A stretch of DNA of 64,000 bases. It comes from Croceivirga radicis. GTDB lineage: Bacteria > Bacteroidota > Bacteroidia > Flavobacteriales > Flavobacteriaceae. The position numbers and the translations under genes were made by a program. The DNA lies in the NCBI RefSeq assembly GCF_002072105.2, contig NZ_MTBC01000007.1:62001-126000 (forward strand), given 5' to 3'. The notes below the pieces were generated by a model. It saw only the letters and a list, made by a program, of their open reading frames with translations. It was not told the DNA's origin and searched no databases. This document shows, one piece after another, positions 9,715-18,432 of the stretch; the first letter of the stretch is position 1; every line of letters starts with the position of its first letter.

Positions 9715-10350
9715 GTGTCTACAGTGCTATTACATCCCGTTTGCTTTCCAAATGTTGCGAACCTAGCTGCCATGATCCAAAACAACGTATTGTGGGAAGT
9801 CTGTGATAATTTTCAAAAACAAACCTATCGCAACCGTTATTATATAGCTACGGATCAAGGCAAACATCTTTTATCCATACCAATTAAACACACCGGTAAA
9901 GGAGATGGTAGACAAAAGTATGCTAACGTATATATAGATAATAGTTACCCTTGGCAAAGCCAGCATTGGAAAACTTTGCAAACTGCTTATCGTACTTCGC
10001 CCTTTTTTGAATTTTATGAAGACGAACTATCCCATTTATTCCAAAATAAGTATGAAAAACTTATTGATTTTAATTGGGCTACCATTCGTTTTTTTGAAAA
10101 TCAACTTGGAATTAAAATAGATACTACCCACCGAACAATTAATTACGAAAAGCATATTGATTTGGGCTTGGACCAGCGCAACTTAGTCATTGCCAAAAAC
10201 GAAAAATTGACGGGTTTTGAACCTTACATGCAGGTTTTTCAGGACAGGCATAAATTTATTCCGAACCTGTCTTGTCTAGATTTACTTTTTAATGAAGGAC
10301 CGAATAGCTTAGCCTATTTAAAAAGTCAAAAGCCTATGTTAAATGCTTAG
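9715..10350 (+). CDS. WbqC family protein
   Basis: A 211-residue protein starting at GTG 9715, 12 bases after lepB. The family signature is visible: an N-terminal LLHPVCFPN strand, FQKQTYRNRYYI, LLSIPIKHTGKG and the later DLLFNEGPNS motif. WbqC-like proteins are named from polysaccharide clusters and are thought to resemble nitrogen-transfer or thioesterase-like enzymes, but their reaction is not established. It is embedded in the lepB operon and overlaps the next gene by 8 bases. The family assignment is firm and the function unknown. Confidence 0.85.
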   Translation: MSTVLLHPVCFPNVANLAAMIQNNVLWEVCDNFQKQTYRNRYYIATDQGKHLLSIPIKHTGKGDGRQKYANVYIDNSYPWQSQHWKTLQTAYRTSPFFEFYEDELSHLFQNKYEKLIDFNWATIRFFENQLGIKIDTTHRTINYEKHIDLGLDQRNLVIAKNEKLTGFEPYMQVFQDRHKFIPNLSCLDLLFNEGPNSLAYLKSQKPMLNA

Positions 10351-10654
10351 GCATTTTTTACATTACGGGATTCATTTTGGCCTACCCTTTCTAATTGCAT
10401 TCCTTTTTTATAGAAAACAATATTGGCGCGCATCCATTATCTTGCTTTTAGGTATTGTAATTGATCTAGACCATTTTTTAAGCAACCCTATTTTTGACCC
10501 TAACAGATGTAGTATTGGTTATCATCCACTACATACCTATTGGGCCATAGCCATTTACACTATACTTTTTATTATTCCCAAAACAAGATTAATAGGCATA
10601 GCATTACTAATACACATCTTTGCAGATACGGTAGATTGTAGCTTTATTAACTAA
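10343..10654 (+). CDS. DUF6122 family small membrane protein
   Basis: A 103-residue hydrophobic protein with about three or four membrane segments and conserved-looking polar residues: HYGIHFGLPF, the GIVIDLDHFLSNPIFDPNRCSIGYHPLH motif region, and HIFADTVDC at the C-terminus. The spaced His and Asp residues recall metal-dependent membrane hydrolases such as the YdjM/DUF457 group, but that is only a resemblance. It overlaps the WbqC gene by 8 bases and ends tail-to-tail with the next gene, the two stop codons sharing CTAA at 10651-10654. Confidence 0.8.
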   Translation: MLRHFLHYGIHFGLPFLIAFLFYRKQYWRASIILLLGIVIDLDHFLSNPIFDPNRCSIGYHPLHTYWAIAIYTILFIIPKTRLIGIALLIHIFADTVDCSFIN

Positions 10655-11700
10655 TCTTTTAAAAGCAAGGTTGCTTTAACCGGGTAGTGATCGGAATAGT
10701 CAACATCATAATTGGTATGGGACAATACCTCAAATTGTGGACTTGCCAATATGTAATCAATACGCATAGGCAAACCTTTTAAGCTATATGTTCTTCCAAA
10801 TCCCGTACCAGCTTCAATATAAGTGTCTTTAAAACCTTCAGATAGAGACCTATAAATATTAGAGTATTGGGTATTATTGAAATCTCCCGTAATTACAATA
10901 TTTTTTATTTTCGATTCTTTAATATGGGCTTTAATAAATGTGGCTTGTTCTAATTGTTTGTAAGTCGCATATGCGACTTTTTTCAGTGTAGATTTTATTC
11001 TATTCTTATCAATAATCTTCTTACTTGGAACAATTACATAAGATTGCAGATGTATATTATATATACGAATAGTATCATTACCCTTTAAAATATCCACAAA
11101 AATTGCATTATTGCTTGTATTTGGAAAATCTAAACTGCCTTCATTTAATATTGGATATTTTGAAAATATTGCTTGTGTAGACCAATTAGAAATATAAGGT
11201 GTTTCCGATTTAAATTTATAATTCTTTAGCTGTTTATACTTTATTCTACTATGTTCTTGGATACTCAAAACATCTGGAAACTCCTCATTCAAAAATAAGG
11301 ATATTTCATCTCCTTCGGAGCCATCTCCTTTCCAATTGTATCGATTAAACCCTCTAACATTAAAACTTAAAACAGATAAACTATTCAAATTTTTATTGGA
11401 TTGCTTTATTTTATAATTAAATTGAAAAAGTACTGGAAACGGATAATTATAAAGTAGTAATGCGATTCCTAAACCAGCAAAAAAAACGCTAACCATTTTT
11501 TTAAAATATAACCAATAAAACGCGAGAAATAATAATGCAACACCCAAGTATGGAATTAGTAGTCCAAAAAAAGTAAAAAAGGAGGCCCAGTTTTTAAATT
11601 GGTTAACTGAAAACGATTGTGCTAATATAAATAACAGCAGTAGAATGGTTCCAATGTTTAAAATCTTGTGTAATCCTGTTTTCAAAAGAACATAAATCAA
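10651..11700 (-). CDS. Membrane-anchored endonuclease/exonuclease/phosphatase (EEP) family protein
   Basis: About 349 residues. Three hydrophobic segments (within residues 10-105) anchor an EEP domain facing away from them. Domain motifs are SFNVRGFNRYNWKGD, SIQEHSR (metal-binding Glu), YNIHLQS, TGDFNNTQYS (Asp-Asn pair) and the terminal SDHYPVKATL (catalytic Asp-His). Members hydrolyse phosphodiesters or phosphomonoesters; the substrate is not known. The frame opens with TTG at 11700; a second TTG at 11685 (giving KTGLHKIL) may be the true start. It is the last gene of the leftward mutL-rhomboid block. Confidence 0.82.
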   Translation of the reverse strand: MIYVLLKTGLHKILNIGTILLLLFILAQSFSVNQFKNWASFFTFFGLLIPYLGVALLFLAFYWLYFKKMVSVFFAGLGIALLLYNYPFPVLFQFNYKIKQSNKNLNSLSVLSFNVRGFNRYNWKGDGSEGDEISLFLNEEFPDVLSIQEHSRIKYKQLKNYKFKSETPYISNWSTQAIFSKYPILNEGSLDFPNTSNNAIFVDILKGNDTIRIYNIHLQSYVIVPSKKIIDKNRIKSTLKKVAYATYKQLEQATFIKAHIKESKIKNIVITGDFNNTQYSNIYRSLSEGFKDTYIEAGTGFGRTYSLKGLPMRIDYILASPQFEVLSHTNYDVDYSDHYPVKATLLLKD

Positions 11701-12570
11701 TTATTCCTTACCAGCTTTAAACAAAAAGTCTTTTTCTGCCTTAGATAAGCTCTCATAGCCAGATTTGCTAATCTTGTCCAAAATAGCATCTATTTGGCGT
11801 TGTTTTGCCTCTTTTTGGTAGTTTGCCGTAGGGTTACCAGCCTTGGATTTAGCTTTATAAACTGTTTTCATAGGTGCTTTTTTATTGGGTTTAAACCAAC
11901 TAACCATATTCTCGCCCAAATTGGTAAATACCGCACCAATATCATTACCATTTAAAAGTTGTCTAGCATAAACGTAACCTAGTAAGGCGCCTCCCAAATG
12001 AGCCAATCTGCCTCCAATGTTTCCACCATAAGGAATTTGAATTAAGTCTACCAAAACAAAAAAGGCACCAACATGCCATAACTTAACATTGAAAAAAATA
12101 ACCCTAACATCTTGATTTGGAATATAAGAGCAAACAAATAGCAACACTGCCGTTACCCCTGCAGAGGCACCAACCAAAGCCGTATTGGAGTTTAATAAAG
12201 CCGGAAACACATTATAGCTTAACAAGAAAAATAAGCCCCCGGTAATTACACCAAGAAAATAAACCGTTAAATACCGCTTATCCCCGAACAAATTCAAGAA
12301 AATTCTACTGGCAAACCAAAGCATTATCATATTCCAAAAAATATGTCCAAACCCAGCGTGAAAGAAAGAATATGTTATTATGGACCAAGGCTGGATTATA
12401 AAATCTCCAAATTCCTTGGGCAATTGAAACCAACCCATTACAGCTGCCTCACTAGCACCAAACAAGGCCATAGCTAACCCAGAAACAATAAAAATAGCCA
12501 CGTTAATGGCTATAAGCTTTTCTGCTATGCTTAATCTTGCAAATTGATATTTTAACCCACCATTAACCAT
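11701..12570 (-). CDS. Rhomboid family intramembrane serine protease (289 aa)
   Basis: A six-transmembrane GlpG-type rhomboid with the nucleophile motif GASAG (in LVGASAGVTAVLL) and the catalytic His in RLAHLGGALLGYVYA. The HxxxxHxxxN-type helix is seen as FFHAGFGHIFWNM. A C-terminal cytoplasmic tail of about 80 basic residues follows the last helix. Rhomboids cleave membrane helices; no substrate is implied here. Its ATG overlaps the stop of the upstream rhomboid by one base (TAATG), so the two are translationally coupled. Tandem rhomboids beside mutL probably reflect an old duplication. Confidence 0.9.
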   Translation of the reverse strand: MVNGGLKYQFARLSIAEKLIAINVAIFIVSGLAMALFGASEAAVMGWFQLPKEFGDFIIQPWSIITYSFFHAGFGHIFWNMIMLWFASRIFLNLFGDKRYLTVYFLGVITGGLFFLLSYNVFPALLNSNTALVGASAGVTAVLLFVCSYIPNQDVRVIFFNVKLWHVGAFFVLVDLIQIPYGGNIGGRLAHLGGALLGYVYARQLLNGNDIGAVFTNLGENMVSWFKPNKKAPMKTVYKAKSKAGNPTANYQKEAKQRQIDAILDKISKSGYESLSKAEKDFLFKAGKE

Positions 12571-13316
12571 TAGCGATCCCAGCGATTATTGTTAAATTGA
12601 TTTTTTTTCCAGTACCACATCATTATAAAACCTATTAAAGCTCCTCCTATATGTGCAAAGTGCGCTATTCCTGTATTTGCATTACTTAGGCCAAAAACTA
12701 AGTCCCCCGCAATTAAAAGGGGCACAAAGTATTTTGCTTTTATGGGAATAGGTAAGAAAAGCATCATGAGTTCCGCATTGGGGAACGAAAAGGCAAACGC
12801 CACCAAAATTCCATAAACGGCTCCAGAGGCACCAACAGCCGGGGAATTAAATGCCCCCATGAACTTATCTATGGTAGCTTGTGATGCCAATTTATACCAA
12901 TCTGGGCTATCTCTACCACTAGCCAAAACATCAATGACCTCTTGTTTTGTTATTCCGCTGGTTAATACAGCCTCCAAACCTTGATCAAAAAAGTAATAAT
13001 TAGTAGCTATATGCAATAACCCTGCTCCTATTCCTGCGGAAAAATAAAAAAATAAAAATTTATTTCTACCCCACATTCGTTCTAAAGGAGAACCAAACAT
13101 CCACAATCCCAACATATTGAACAGAATGTGCATAACATCTGTAAAGCTATGAAGAAACATATGGGTAAATAGCTGCCACACACCAAAATTAGGATGCAAC
13201 GGAAACCAAAGGGCTAGATATTCATAAAGGGTATCTGCCAAACCAGAAATACCAGCTACAAAGAATATTACATTAATAATTATTAAGTGTTTTATGCCTT
13301 CTGTTATGCTACCCAT
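12570..13316 (-). CDS. Rhomboid family intramembrane serine protease (248 aa)
   Basis: The second rhomboid has the nucleophile motif GASGAVYG (in AVGASGAVYGILVAF) and the catalytic His in AHFAHIGGALIGF. The second helix carries FLHSFTDVMHILFNM. Between helices 3 and 4 there is a 60-residue loop containing EVIDVLASGRDSPDWYK that the sister protein lacks. It starts one base after the mutL stop codon and its stop overlaps the next rhomboid start. Both copies keep the Ser-His dyad, so both should be active. The small C-terminal tail is basic. Confidence 0.9.
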   Translation of the reverse strand: MGSITEGIKHLIIINVIFFVAGISGLADTLYEYLALWFPLHPNFGVWQLFTHMFLHSFTDVMHILFNMLGLWMFGSPLERMWGRNKFLFFYFSAGIGAGLLHIATNYYFFDQGLEAVLTSGITKQEVIDVLASGRDSPDWYKLASQATIDKFMGAFNSPAVGASGAVYGILVAFAFSFPNAELMMLFLPIPIKAKYFVPLLIAGDLVFGLSNANTGIAHFAHIGGALIGFIMMWYWKKNQFNNNRWDR

Positions 13317-13317
13317 A

Positions 13318-15162
13318 CTAAAATTTATTCTCTATTTCGTTTAATCCAAGAATAGTGTACACTTTTTTATTGTGCGGACTTAATTTTGGTTCTTTGCAGG
13401 CAAATAAGTCGTTAACTAAATTCTGTTGTGCTTCAATAGTCAATTCTTGACCTGTACGTATTGCTAAAGAGGTACTCAATAATCTCGCCATTATTTCAGC
13501 TTGTGAAAAACTGTCAGTTGCCTGTTCATTGTCATAGGTGGCCAATACCGTATCCAAAACGGTACTCACGTTGTTTTCTGCCAATAAAGTTGGCACGCCA
13601 TTTACTTGGATGGCCCCATTATTGTCAAAGTGAATATCAAACCCTAAGTTTTCTAAAACCTCGTTTAAACTTTTTAAGATAGAAAGATCTTTTTGCCCGT
13701 ATTCTAAATGAACTGGAAATAATAATTGCTGAGAAACCGCTTTATTAACCGTGATATCTTTTAAAAATCGTTCAAAAAGTATGCGTTGGTGTGCCCTATT
13801 CTGATTAATAAGTAATAAACCACTTTTAACCGTACTAACCACGTACTTGCGCTGCAATTGAAAAAGATTTTGTCCTGTTTCATTGTCTGATTGTTCCGTG
13901 AATAGACTTGTTGTCTCAAAGGAAGATTCTACTTGTATACTGCTAAAATTGGTAGGCTCACCGCCCTCAAACTCATACAGGTTTTCCCATCCTTTTGTAC
14001 TTTCTTTTTTTGGTAGACCAACCTTTATACCTGCATTTGAACCGCTTTTTTTCTCCTGAAAAGGGTTAAACGCCGCATCAACACTAACCGTTGGCATCTG
14101 AGTAGATTTGTCTTTATAAGCATATGGCATATCCAAATCATGATTACTTTCAAAATCTAAAACGGGTGCAACATTAAACTGACCTAAACTATGTTTAATA
14201 GCCGAACGTAAAATAGCATATAAAGTATGCTCATCGTCAAACTTAACTTCGGTCTTGGTTGGGTGAATATTTATATCTATAGTTGCGGGATTTACTTCTA
14301 GAAACAAAAAATATCCCGGATGTGTATCTGATTTTAACAGCCCTTCAAAAGCTGCCGTGACCGCATGGTTTAAATAAGGGCTTTTAATGTATCTATTATT
14401 GGCAAAAAAGAATTGCTCACCCCTACTTTTCCTTGCAAATTCTGGCTTACAGATAAAACCATGAATCTTAACCACGTCCGTATCTTCTGAAACCGGCACC
14501 AGACGCTCATTCATCTTATTACCAAATACGTGTACAATACGCTGTCTATGGCTTTCTATAGGTAAATTAAAATATTCTGCCCCATTATTGTAGAACTGGA
14601 AGCTTATATTAGGATGCACCAAAGCCACCCTATGAAATTCATCTGTGATATGACGAAGCTCAACTTGGTCCGATTTTAAAAAATTACGTCTAGCTGGGAT
14701 ATTAAAGAAAAGATTTTTAACCGCCAAAGATGTTCCCTTTGGGGTTACCACTACTTCTTGTGCTTTAATGCTACTACCCGCTATCTTTATGGCTGTACCA
14801 ACCTCTGCATCGTCTTTTTTGGTTTGCAAATCAACATGGGCAATAGCGGCTATAGAAGCTAGTGCCTCTCCTCTAAACCCTTTGGTATTGAGGTTAAATA
14901 AATCTTCAGCTTTATTGATTTTTGAAGTTGCATGCCTTTCAAATGCCAGTCTGGCATCGGTTTCGCTCATTCCGTCCCCGTTATCCACCACTTGGATTAG
15001 GGTTTTGCCGCCATCTTTTACTATCAATTTAATAGCATCAGCACCGGCATCGATGGCATTTTCCAGTAATTCCTTAACTACGGAAGCTGGGCGTTGCACC
15101 ACCTCCCCTGCAGCAATTTGATTGGCAACATGGTCTGGTAATAATTTTATAACGTCTGCCAT
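13318..15162 (-). CDS. mutL: DNA mismatch repair protein MutL
   Basis: A 614-residue GHKL ATPase. N-terminal motifs are intact: ENAIDAGA, DNGDGM, the FERHATSKI and GFRGEALASI lid, and KGTSLAVKNLFFNIPAR. MutL couples MutS mismatch recognition to strand incision. The C-terminal endonuclease signature DQHA(x)2E(x)4E is degraded: at residues 453-464 the protein reads NQNRAHQRILFE, keeping only the last Glu, and the CPHGRP-like motif near the end reads SPHNKK. Nicking activity is therefore doubtful. The ATG overlaps the stop of the upstream 94-residue gene (TAATG). Confidence 0.93.
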   Translation of the reverse strand: MADVIKLLPDHVANQIAAGEVVQRPASVVKELLENAIDAGADAIKLIVKDGGKTLIQVVDNGDGMSETDARLAFERHATSKINKAEDLFNLNTKGFRGEALASIAAIAHVDLQTKKDDAEVGTAIKIAGSSIKAQEVVVTPKGTSLAVKNLFFNIPARRNFLKSDQVELRHITDEFHRVALVHPNISFQFYNNGAEYFNLPIESHRQRIVHVFGNKMNERLVPVSEDTDVVKIHGFICKPEFARKSRGEQFFFANNRYIKSPYLNHAVTAAFEGLLKSDTHPGYFLFLEVNPATIDINIHPTKTEVKFDDEHTLYAILRSAIKHSLGQFNVAPVLDFESNHDLDMPYAYKDKSTQMPTVSVDAAFNPFQEKKSGSNAGIKVGLPKKESTKGWENLYEFEGGEPTNFSSIQVESSFETTSLFTEQSDNETGQNLFQLQRKYVVSTVKSGLLLINQNRAHQRILFERFLKDITVNKAVSQQLLFPVHLEYGQKDLSILKSLNEVLENLGFDIHFDNNGAIQVNGVPTLLAENNVSTVLDTVLATYDNEQATDSFSQAEIMARLLSTSLAIRTGQELTIEAQQNLVNDLFACKEPKLSPHNKKVYTILGLNEIENKF

Positions 15163-15446
15163 TAGGAACCTAGAAATATGGATAAATCAAAATCGATTAT
15201 AAAAAGGAAAATGAGGACCAAAACAACCACGATGACCCAAAAACGAATACGCATTTCTTTATCGCCCTCTGTTTTAAGATCATCTACCGCATTAAGCACC
15301 TTGTTTTTTAAACCACGGGTAGTATGGGCGGTAGTCCTATACTGGTCCAATTTATGCTCAATTTTATAAGGATTACCCTCCCCTTTGTAGAAACGGGGTT
15401 TGTACTCGAACGTTCTATTTCGTTTTAACTTTAAAAAGTTGCGCAT
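15162..15446 (-). CDS. Small C-tail-anchored protein of unknown function (often mislabelled riboflavin synthase beta)
   Basis: A 94-residue protein with a basic N-terminal half (LKRNRTFEYKPRFYKGEG) and a single membrane segment at about residues 70-92. Homologues carry misleading 'riboflavin synthase subunit beta' names because of the ribH neighbour; nothing in the sequence supports an enzyme. It sits between ribH (107 bases upstream) and mutL (overlapping). An SD-like AAAGGAGG on the minus strand at 15454-15447 directly abuts the ATG with no spacer, which is too close for normal use. I saw nothing else in the 107-base gap. Confidence 0.75.
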   Translation of the reverse strand: MRNFLKLKRNRTFEYKPRFYKGEGNPYKIEHKLDQYRTTAHTTRGLKNKVLNAVDDLKTEGDKEMRIRFWVIVVVLVLIFLFIIDFDLSIFLGS

Positions 15447-15553
15447 CCTCCTTTGCTAATAGCTCCAAAGTTACTTAAAATAGCAGGAAGCCCTTGGCAC
15501 AAGCTCATAATTTTTGTTAACAAGTGGTCTTCACCATTTGCAACTTTAATTCT

Positions 15554-16036
15554 TTATTTACCCAATAATGCCATTTTTAGGGCAGCAACCGCGGCTTCTG
15601 TACCTTTATTGCCATGCTTACCGCCGCTGCGGTCTATGGATTGTTGCAAATTGTCATCAGTTAAAACGCAAAAAATAACTGGAACATTAAATTGTACGTT
15701 TAAATCTTTTATACCCTGTGCCGTAGCACTGCACACATAGTCAAAATGGCTGGTTTCCCCTCTAATTACACTTCCAATGGCAACAACCGCATCTACGGCT
15801 TGCGTCTCTAGCATTTTTTTTGCTCCAAAAGTAAGTTCAAAACTACCGGGAACATTCCATCTAATAATGTCTGATGTGGCTATACCGCAATCTATTAAAG
15901 CGTCAAAAGCCCCTTGAAAAAGGGGCTCAGTTATATTATTGTTCCATTCAGAAACTACCAATCCAATTTTTAGACCTTTAACGTTTCCAATAGATGCTTT
16001 ATCATAAACAGATAAGTTCTTATTCTCTGTTGCCAT
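15554..16036 (-). CDS. ribH: 6,7-dimethyl-8-ribityllumazine synthase
   Basis: A 160-residue enzyme that condenses 5-amino-6-ribitylamino-uracil with 3,4-dihydroxy-2-butanone-4-phosphate in riboflavin synthesis. Motifs are VSEWNNNITEPLFQGA near the N-terminus, VPGSFELTFGAKKM, the IGSVIRGETSHFDYVC loop with the catalytic His, and GVLT-like FCVLTDDNLQQS. The C-terminal GNKGTEAAVAALKM helix completes the fold. It forms icosahedral or pentameric shells in other bacteria. It starts 6 bases after the TPR gene, so they share an operon. No FMN riboswitch is seen upstream. Confidence 0.95.
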   Translation of the reverse strand: MATENKNLSVYDKASIGNVKGLKIGLVVSEWNNNITEPLFQGAFDALIDCGIATSDIIRWNVPGSFELTFGAKKMLETQAVDAVVAIGSVIRGETSHFDYVCSATAQGIKDLNVQFNVPVIFCVLTDDNLQQSIDRSGGKHGNKGTEAAVAALKMALLGK

Positions 16037-16042
16037 TAATTC

Positions 16043-16804
16043 TTATTCAGAAAAACCGATTAATGCATCAATATTATTTGCTTCTTTACTGGTAGGGAAG
16101 TCTTCTTTAATAGTATTGAAAAAATCCAATGCAGCATCCTTCTTTTCTAATTGTAAAGCTGCAACACCTGCTTTGTATAAAAATTTAGGTGCGGTAAATT
16201 CGTTATCACCAGCTGCAGAAATTGCTTTCTTATAATAATCAAGTGCATCTGCTTGCTGCTCTAATTGAGAAAAAGCATCACCTATACCACCATAAGCTAA
16301 AGCCTGATAAATATTGTCATCAGAAGAGAAATCCTCTAAATAAGCTATTGCATCTTCATATTTCTGTAAGTTCAGGTATGCCATACCAGCGGCATATTTT
16401 GCCATGTTAGCTGTTGGCGTACCACTGTATTCTTCAATAATATCTATAAAACCAAACTTACCTTCTGATCCGTTTAACGCTAGATTAAATAAAGAATCCT
16501 TTTGTGCGGTATTGGTTAGAGCCGCATTGAAATTCTGCATTGGATAAGAGAATTCGTTAGCCGCATTGGTATCTTTAGGTTCTATTACAAACTTTTGATA
16601 AGCCAAATACCCCAAAACCACCACGGCAATAGCAACTATTGCGCCTAAAATATAGTTCTGATTTTTAGAAACCCAAGCTTCGGTCTTAGAAGCACCTTCA
16701 TCTAAAGTATTGAATACTTCTGCCGTTGTGCTTTCTTGTTCCTCTATTATAACTTCTTCTTCCTTATTCTTAGGTTTGTATCCGCGCTTCTTATATGTAG
16801 CCAT
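16043..16804 (-). CDS. Membrane-anchored tetratricopeptide repeat protein (YfgM-like)
   Basis: A 253-residue protein: an acidic cytoplasmic N-terminus of about 45 residues, one membrane segment (about 50-70, ILGAIVAIAVVVLGYLAYQKF), then an extracytoplasmic domain of TPR-like helices, including MAKYAAGMAYLNLQKYEDAI and ALDYYKKAI. The layout resembles the YfgM/ancillary SecYEG TPR proteins, which assist secretion, but this is inferred from shape only. A perfect -7 element lies 20 bases upstream. It heads the leftward ribH-mutL-rhomboid operon. Confidence 0.8.
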   Translation of the reverse strand: MATYKKRGYKPKNKEEEVIIEEQESTTAEVFNTLDEGASKTEAWVSKNQNYILGAIVAIAVVVLGYLAYQKFVIEPKDTNAANEFSYPMQNFNAALTNTAQKDSLFNLALNGSEGKFGFIDIIEEYSGTPTANMAKYAAGMAYLNLQKYEDAIAYLEDFSSDDNIYQALAYGGIGDAFSQLEQQADALDYYKKAISAAGDNEFTAPKFLYKAGVAALQLEKKDAALDFFNTIKEDFPTSKEANNIDALIGFSE

Positions 16805-16823
16805 CTTGCTTTTTTTAATCGGG

Positions 16824-16831
16824 CAAAAATA
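16824..16831 (-). promoter_or_regulatory. Candidate -7 promoter element for the TPR-ribH-mutL operon
   Basis: On the minus strand the sequence reads TATTTTTG, an exact TAnnTTTG match ending 19 bases before the ATG at 16804. A TTTG (CAAA at 16856-16859) lies upstream with a somewhat long 24-base spacing. Confidence 0.5.
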
Positions 16832-16867
16832 AAGTTTTTATCGAAAAACGAAAGGCAAATTAATCGT

Positions 16868-16875
16868 TATTTTTG
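16868..16875 (+). promoter_or_regulatory. Candidate -7 promoter element for recF
   Basis: TATTTTTG is an exact TAnnTTTG match 53 bases before the recF ATG. With the opposite-strand element at 16824-16831 it forms a compact divergent promoter region of 124 bases. Confidence 0.45.
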
Positions 16876-16928
16876 AAGTCGCTAAAAATAATCCAAACTA
16901 GGCCAAAACCCCAATTGCTGTTCATTTT

Positions 16929-18008
16929 ATGCATTTAAAACACTTATCACTAGTAAATTACAAAAGTTTTGAAAGTGGAGATTTTGAATTTGACCCTACC
17001 ATTAACTGTTTTGTTGGAAAAAACGGTGTAGGCAAAACCAATGTTTTGGATGCAATTTATCATCTATCTTTTGGTAAAAGTTATTTTAATCCGGTTACAA
17101 CCCAGAACATAAAGCACGGCAGCGACTTTTTTATGGTAGAGGGTCTGTTTGAAAAGGACGATCGCGAAGAAAAGGTTATTTGTAGTTACAAAAAAGGCAG
17201 TAAGAAGCTTATTAAAAGAAACGGTAAAGTTTACGATCGGTTTTCTGATCATATTGGATTTTTACCTTTGGTAATAATATCACCTGCAGACCGAGACTTA
17301 ATAATTGAAGGGAGTGATACCCGTAGAAAATTTATTGACGGGGTTATTTCGCAATCCAATAAGGCCTATCTTCAAAATCTTATACAGTATAATAAAGTAC
17401 TTAGCCAAAGAAACTCATTACTTAAATATTTTGCCGCCAACCATACGTTTGACAACACCACCTTAGAAATTTATAACGACCAACTTACTACCTACGGCAC
17501 AACTATTTATGAAGAACGCAAGGCTTTCTTAGAGAAATTCATTCCCGTATTTGAAACTCAATACCAAAACGTGGCCCAAAAAAAAGAAGGCATAGCCCTT
17601 ACCTATAGTAGTAAATTAAACGAAGTAGGTTTAAAAACATTATTAGAACAATCCCTAGAAAAAGACCGAGCTTTACAATATACCGCTGTTGGCATACATA
17701 AAGACGACCTTGATTTTAACATAGATGGGCACCCCATTAAAAAATTTGGTAGCCAAGGACAACAAAAATCTTTCTTAATTGCACTTAAGCTTGCCCAGTT
17801 TAAGCTGTTAAAAGAACAAAGTGGCACCACACCTATTTTACTTTTAGATGACATTTTTGATAAACTAGATGAAAGTAGGGTATCTCAAATTGTGTCCTTG
17901 GTAAATCAGGATCAGTTTGGACAACTATTTATTAGCGACACCCATGCAGATAGAACGGAAAACGTAGTTAAAAACATACACCAGAGCTACAAAATATTTA
18001 ACTTGTAA
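16929..18008 (+). CDS. recF: DNA replication and repair protein RecF
   Basis: A 359-residue SMC-like ATPase. Walker A GKNGVGKT is at residues 30-37, the signature segment [18 protein letters not shown] is near 276-293, and Walker [14 protein letters not shown] follows. RecF with RecOR loads RecA at single-strand gaps. The N-terminus [14 protein letters not shown] is classical. Unlike many bacteria it is not beside dnaA, dnaN or gyrB; here it leads a three-gene unit with a lipoprotein and a DUF721 gene. Confidence 0.95.
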   Translation: MHLKHLSLVNYKSFESGDFEFDPTINCFVGKNGVGKTNVLDAIYHLSFGKSYFNPVTTQNIKHGSDFFMVEGLFEKDDREEKVICSYKKGSKKLIKRNGKVYDRFSDHIGFLPLVIISPADRDLIIEGSDTRRKFIDGVISQSNKAYLQNLIQYNKVLSQRNSLLKYFAANHTFDNTTLEIYNDQLTTYGTTIYEERKAFLEKFIPVFETQYQNVAQKKEGIALTYSSKLNEVGLKTLLEQSLEKDRALQYTAVGIHKDDLDFNIDGHPIKKFGSQGQQKSFLIALKLAQFKLLKEQSGTTPILLLDDIFDKLDESRVSQIVSLVNQDQFGQLFISDTHADRTENVVKNIHQSYKIFNL

Positions 18009-18009
18009 T

Positions 18010-18432
18010 ATGTTCAAAAAAATCTTTTTTCTTTCGCTTATTTTATTGGCTTATGGTTGCTCACAAAGCATAGATGCCGAGAAACTACAGAATTTAAATG
18101 GTTATTGGGAAATTAGCGAGGTGGTTTTTGCAAATGGCGAGAGCAAAACCTACTCTGTAAACACTTTGGTAGATTTTATTGTGATAAAAGACATGAAAGG
18201 AACGCGCACAAAAGTTGCACCAGACCTTAGCGGCAATTTTAGAACGAATGGAGACACGGAAGTTTTTGAAATAATACCAAAAGACGATACATTTCTATTA
18301 AGCTATAAAAAAGAGCAAAACCAATGGGAAGAAGAATTAAAAACATTGGAAACCGATAGTTTTTCTGTTAAAAATGAAGATGGCAAAATATATGTTTACC
18401 AACGGTTTGAACCCATTAACGTAAATCCATAA
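18010..18432 (+). CDS. Lipocalin-like lipoprotein
   Basis: A 140-residue protein that starts one base after recF. A lipoprotein signal ends at Cys17 (LAYGC). The mature part has the LNGYWEISEVVFANGE opening and alternating beta-strand pattern of the small lipocalin-like lipoproteins common in flavobacteria. No ligand is known. It is sandwiched between two DNA-metabolism genes, with its stop overlapping the DUF721 start by one base, so co-expression is certain if the promoter at recF is used, but a functional link is not obvious. Confidence 0.7.
   Translation: MFKKIFFLSLILLAYGCSQSIDAEKLQNLNGYWEISEVVFANGESKTYSVNTLVDFIVIKDMKGTRTKVAPDLSGNFRTNGDTEVFEIIPKDDTFLLSYKKEQNQWEEELKTLETDSFSVKNEDGKIYVYQRFEPINVNP

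Noticed and set aside
15447-15553. Possible FMN riboswitch or small gene near ribH
   Set aside because: The 107-base gap lies downstream of ribH, shows no RFN-element features, and holds no frame with a start and support.
15453-15740. Plus-strand open frame overlapping the end of ribH
   Set aside because: Runs antisense through ribH, with no start signals or recognised motif; a shadow of ribH.
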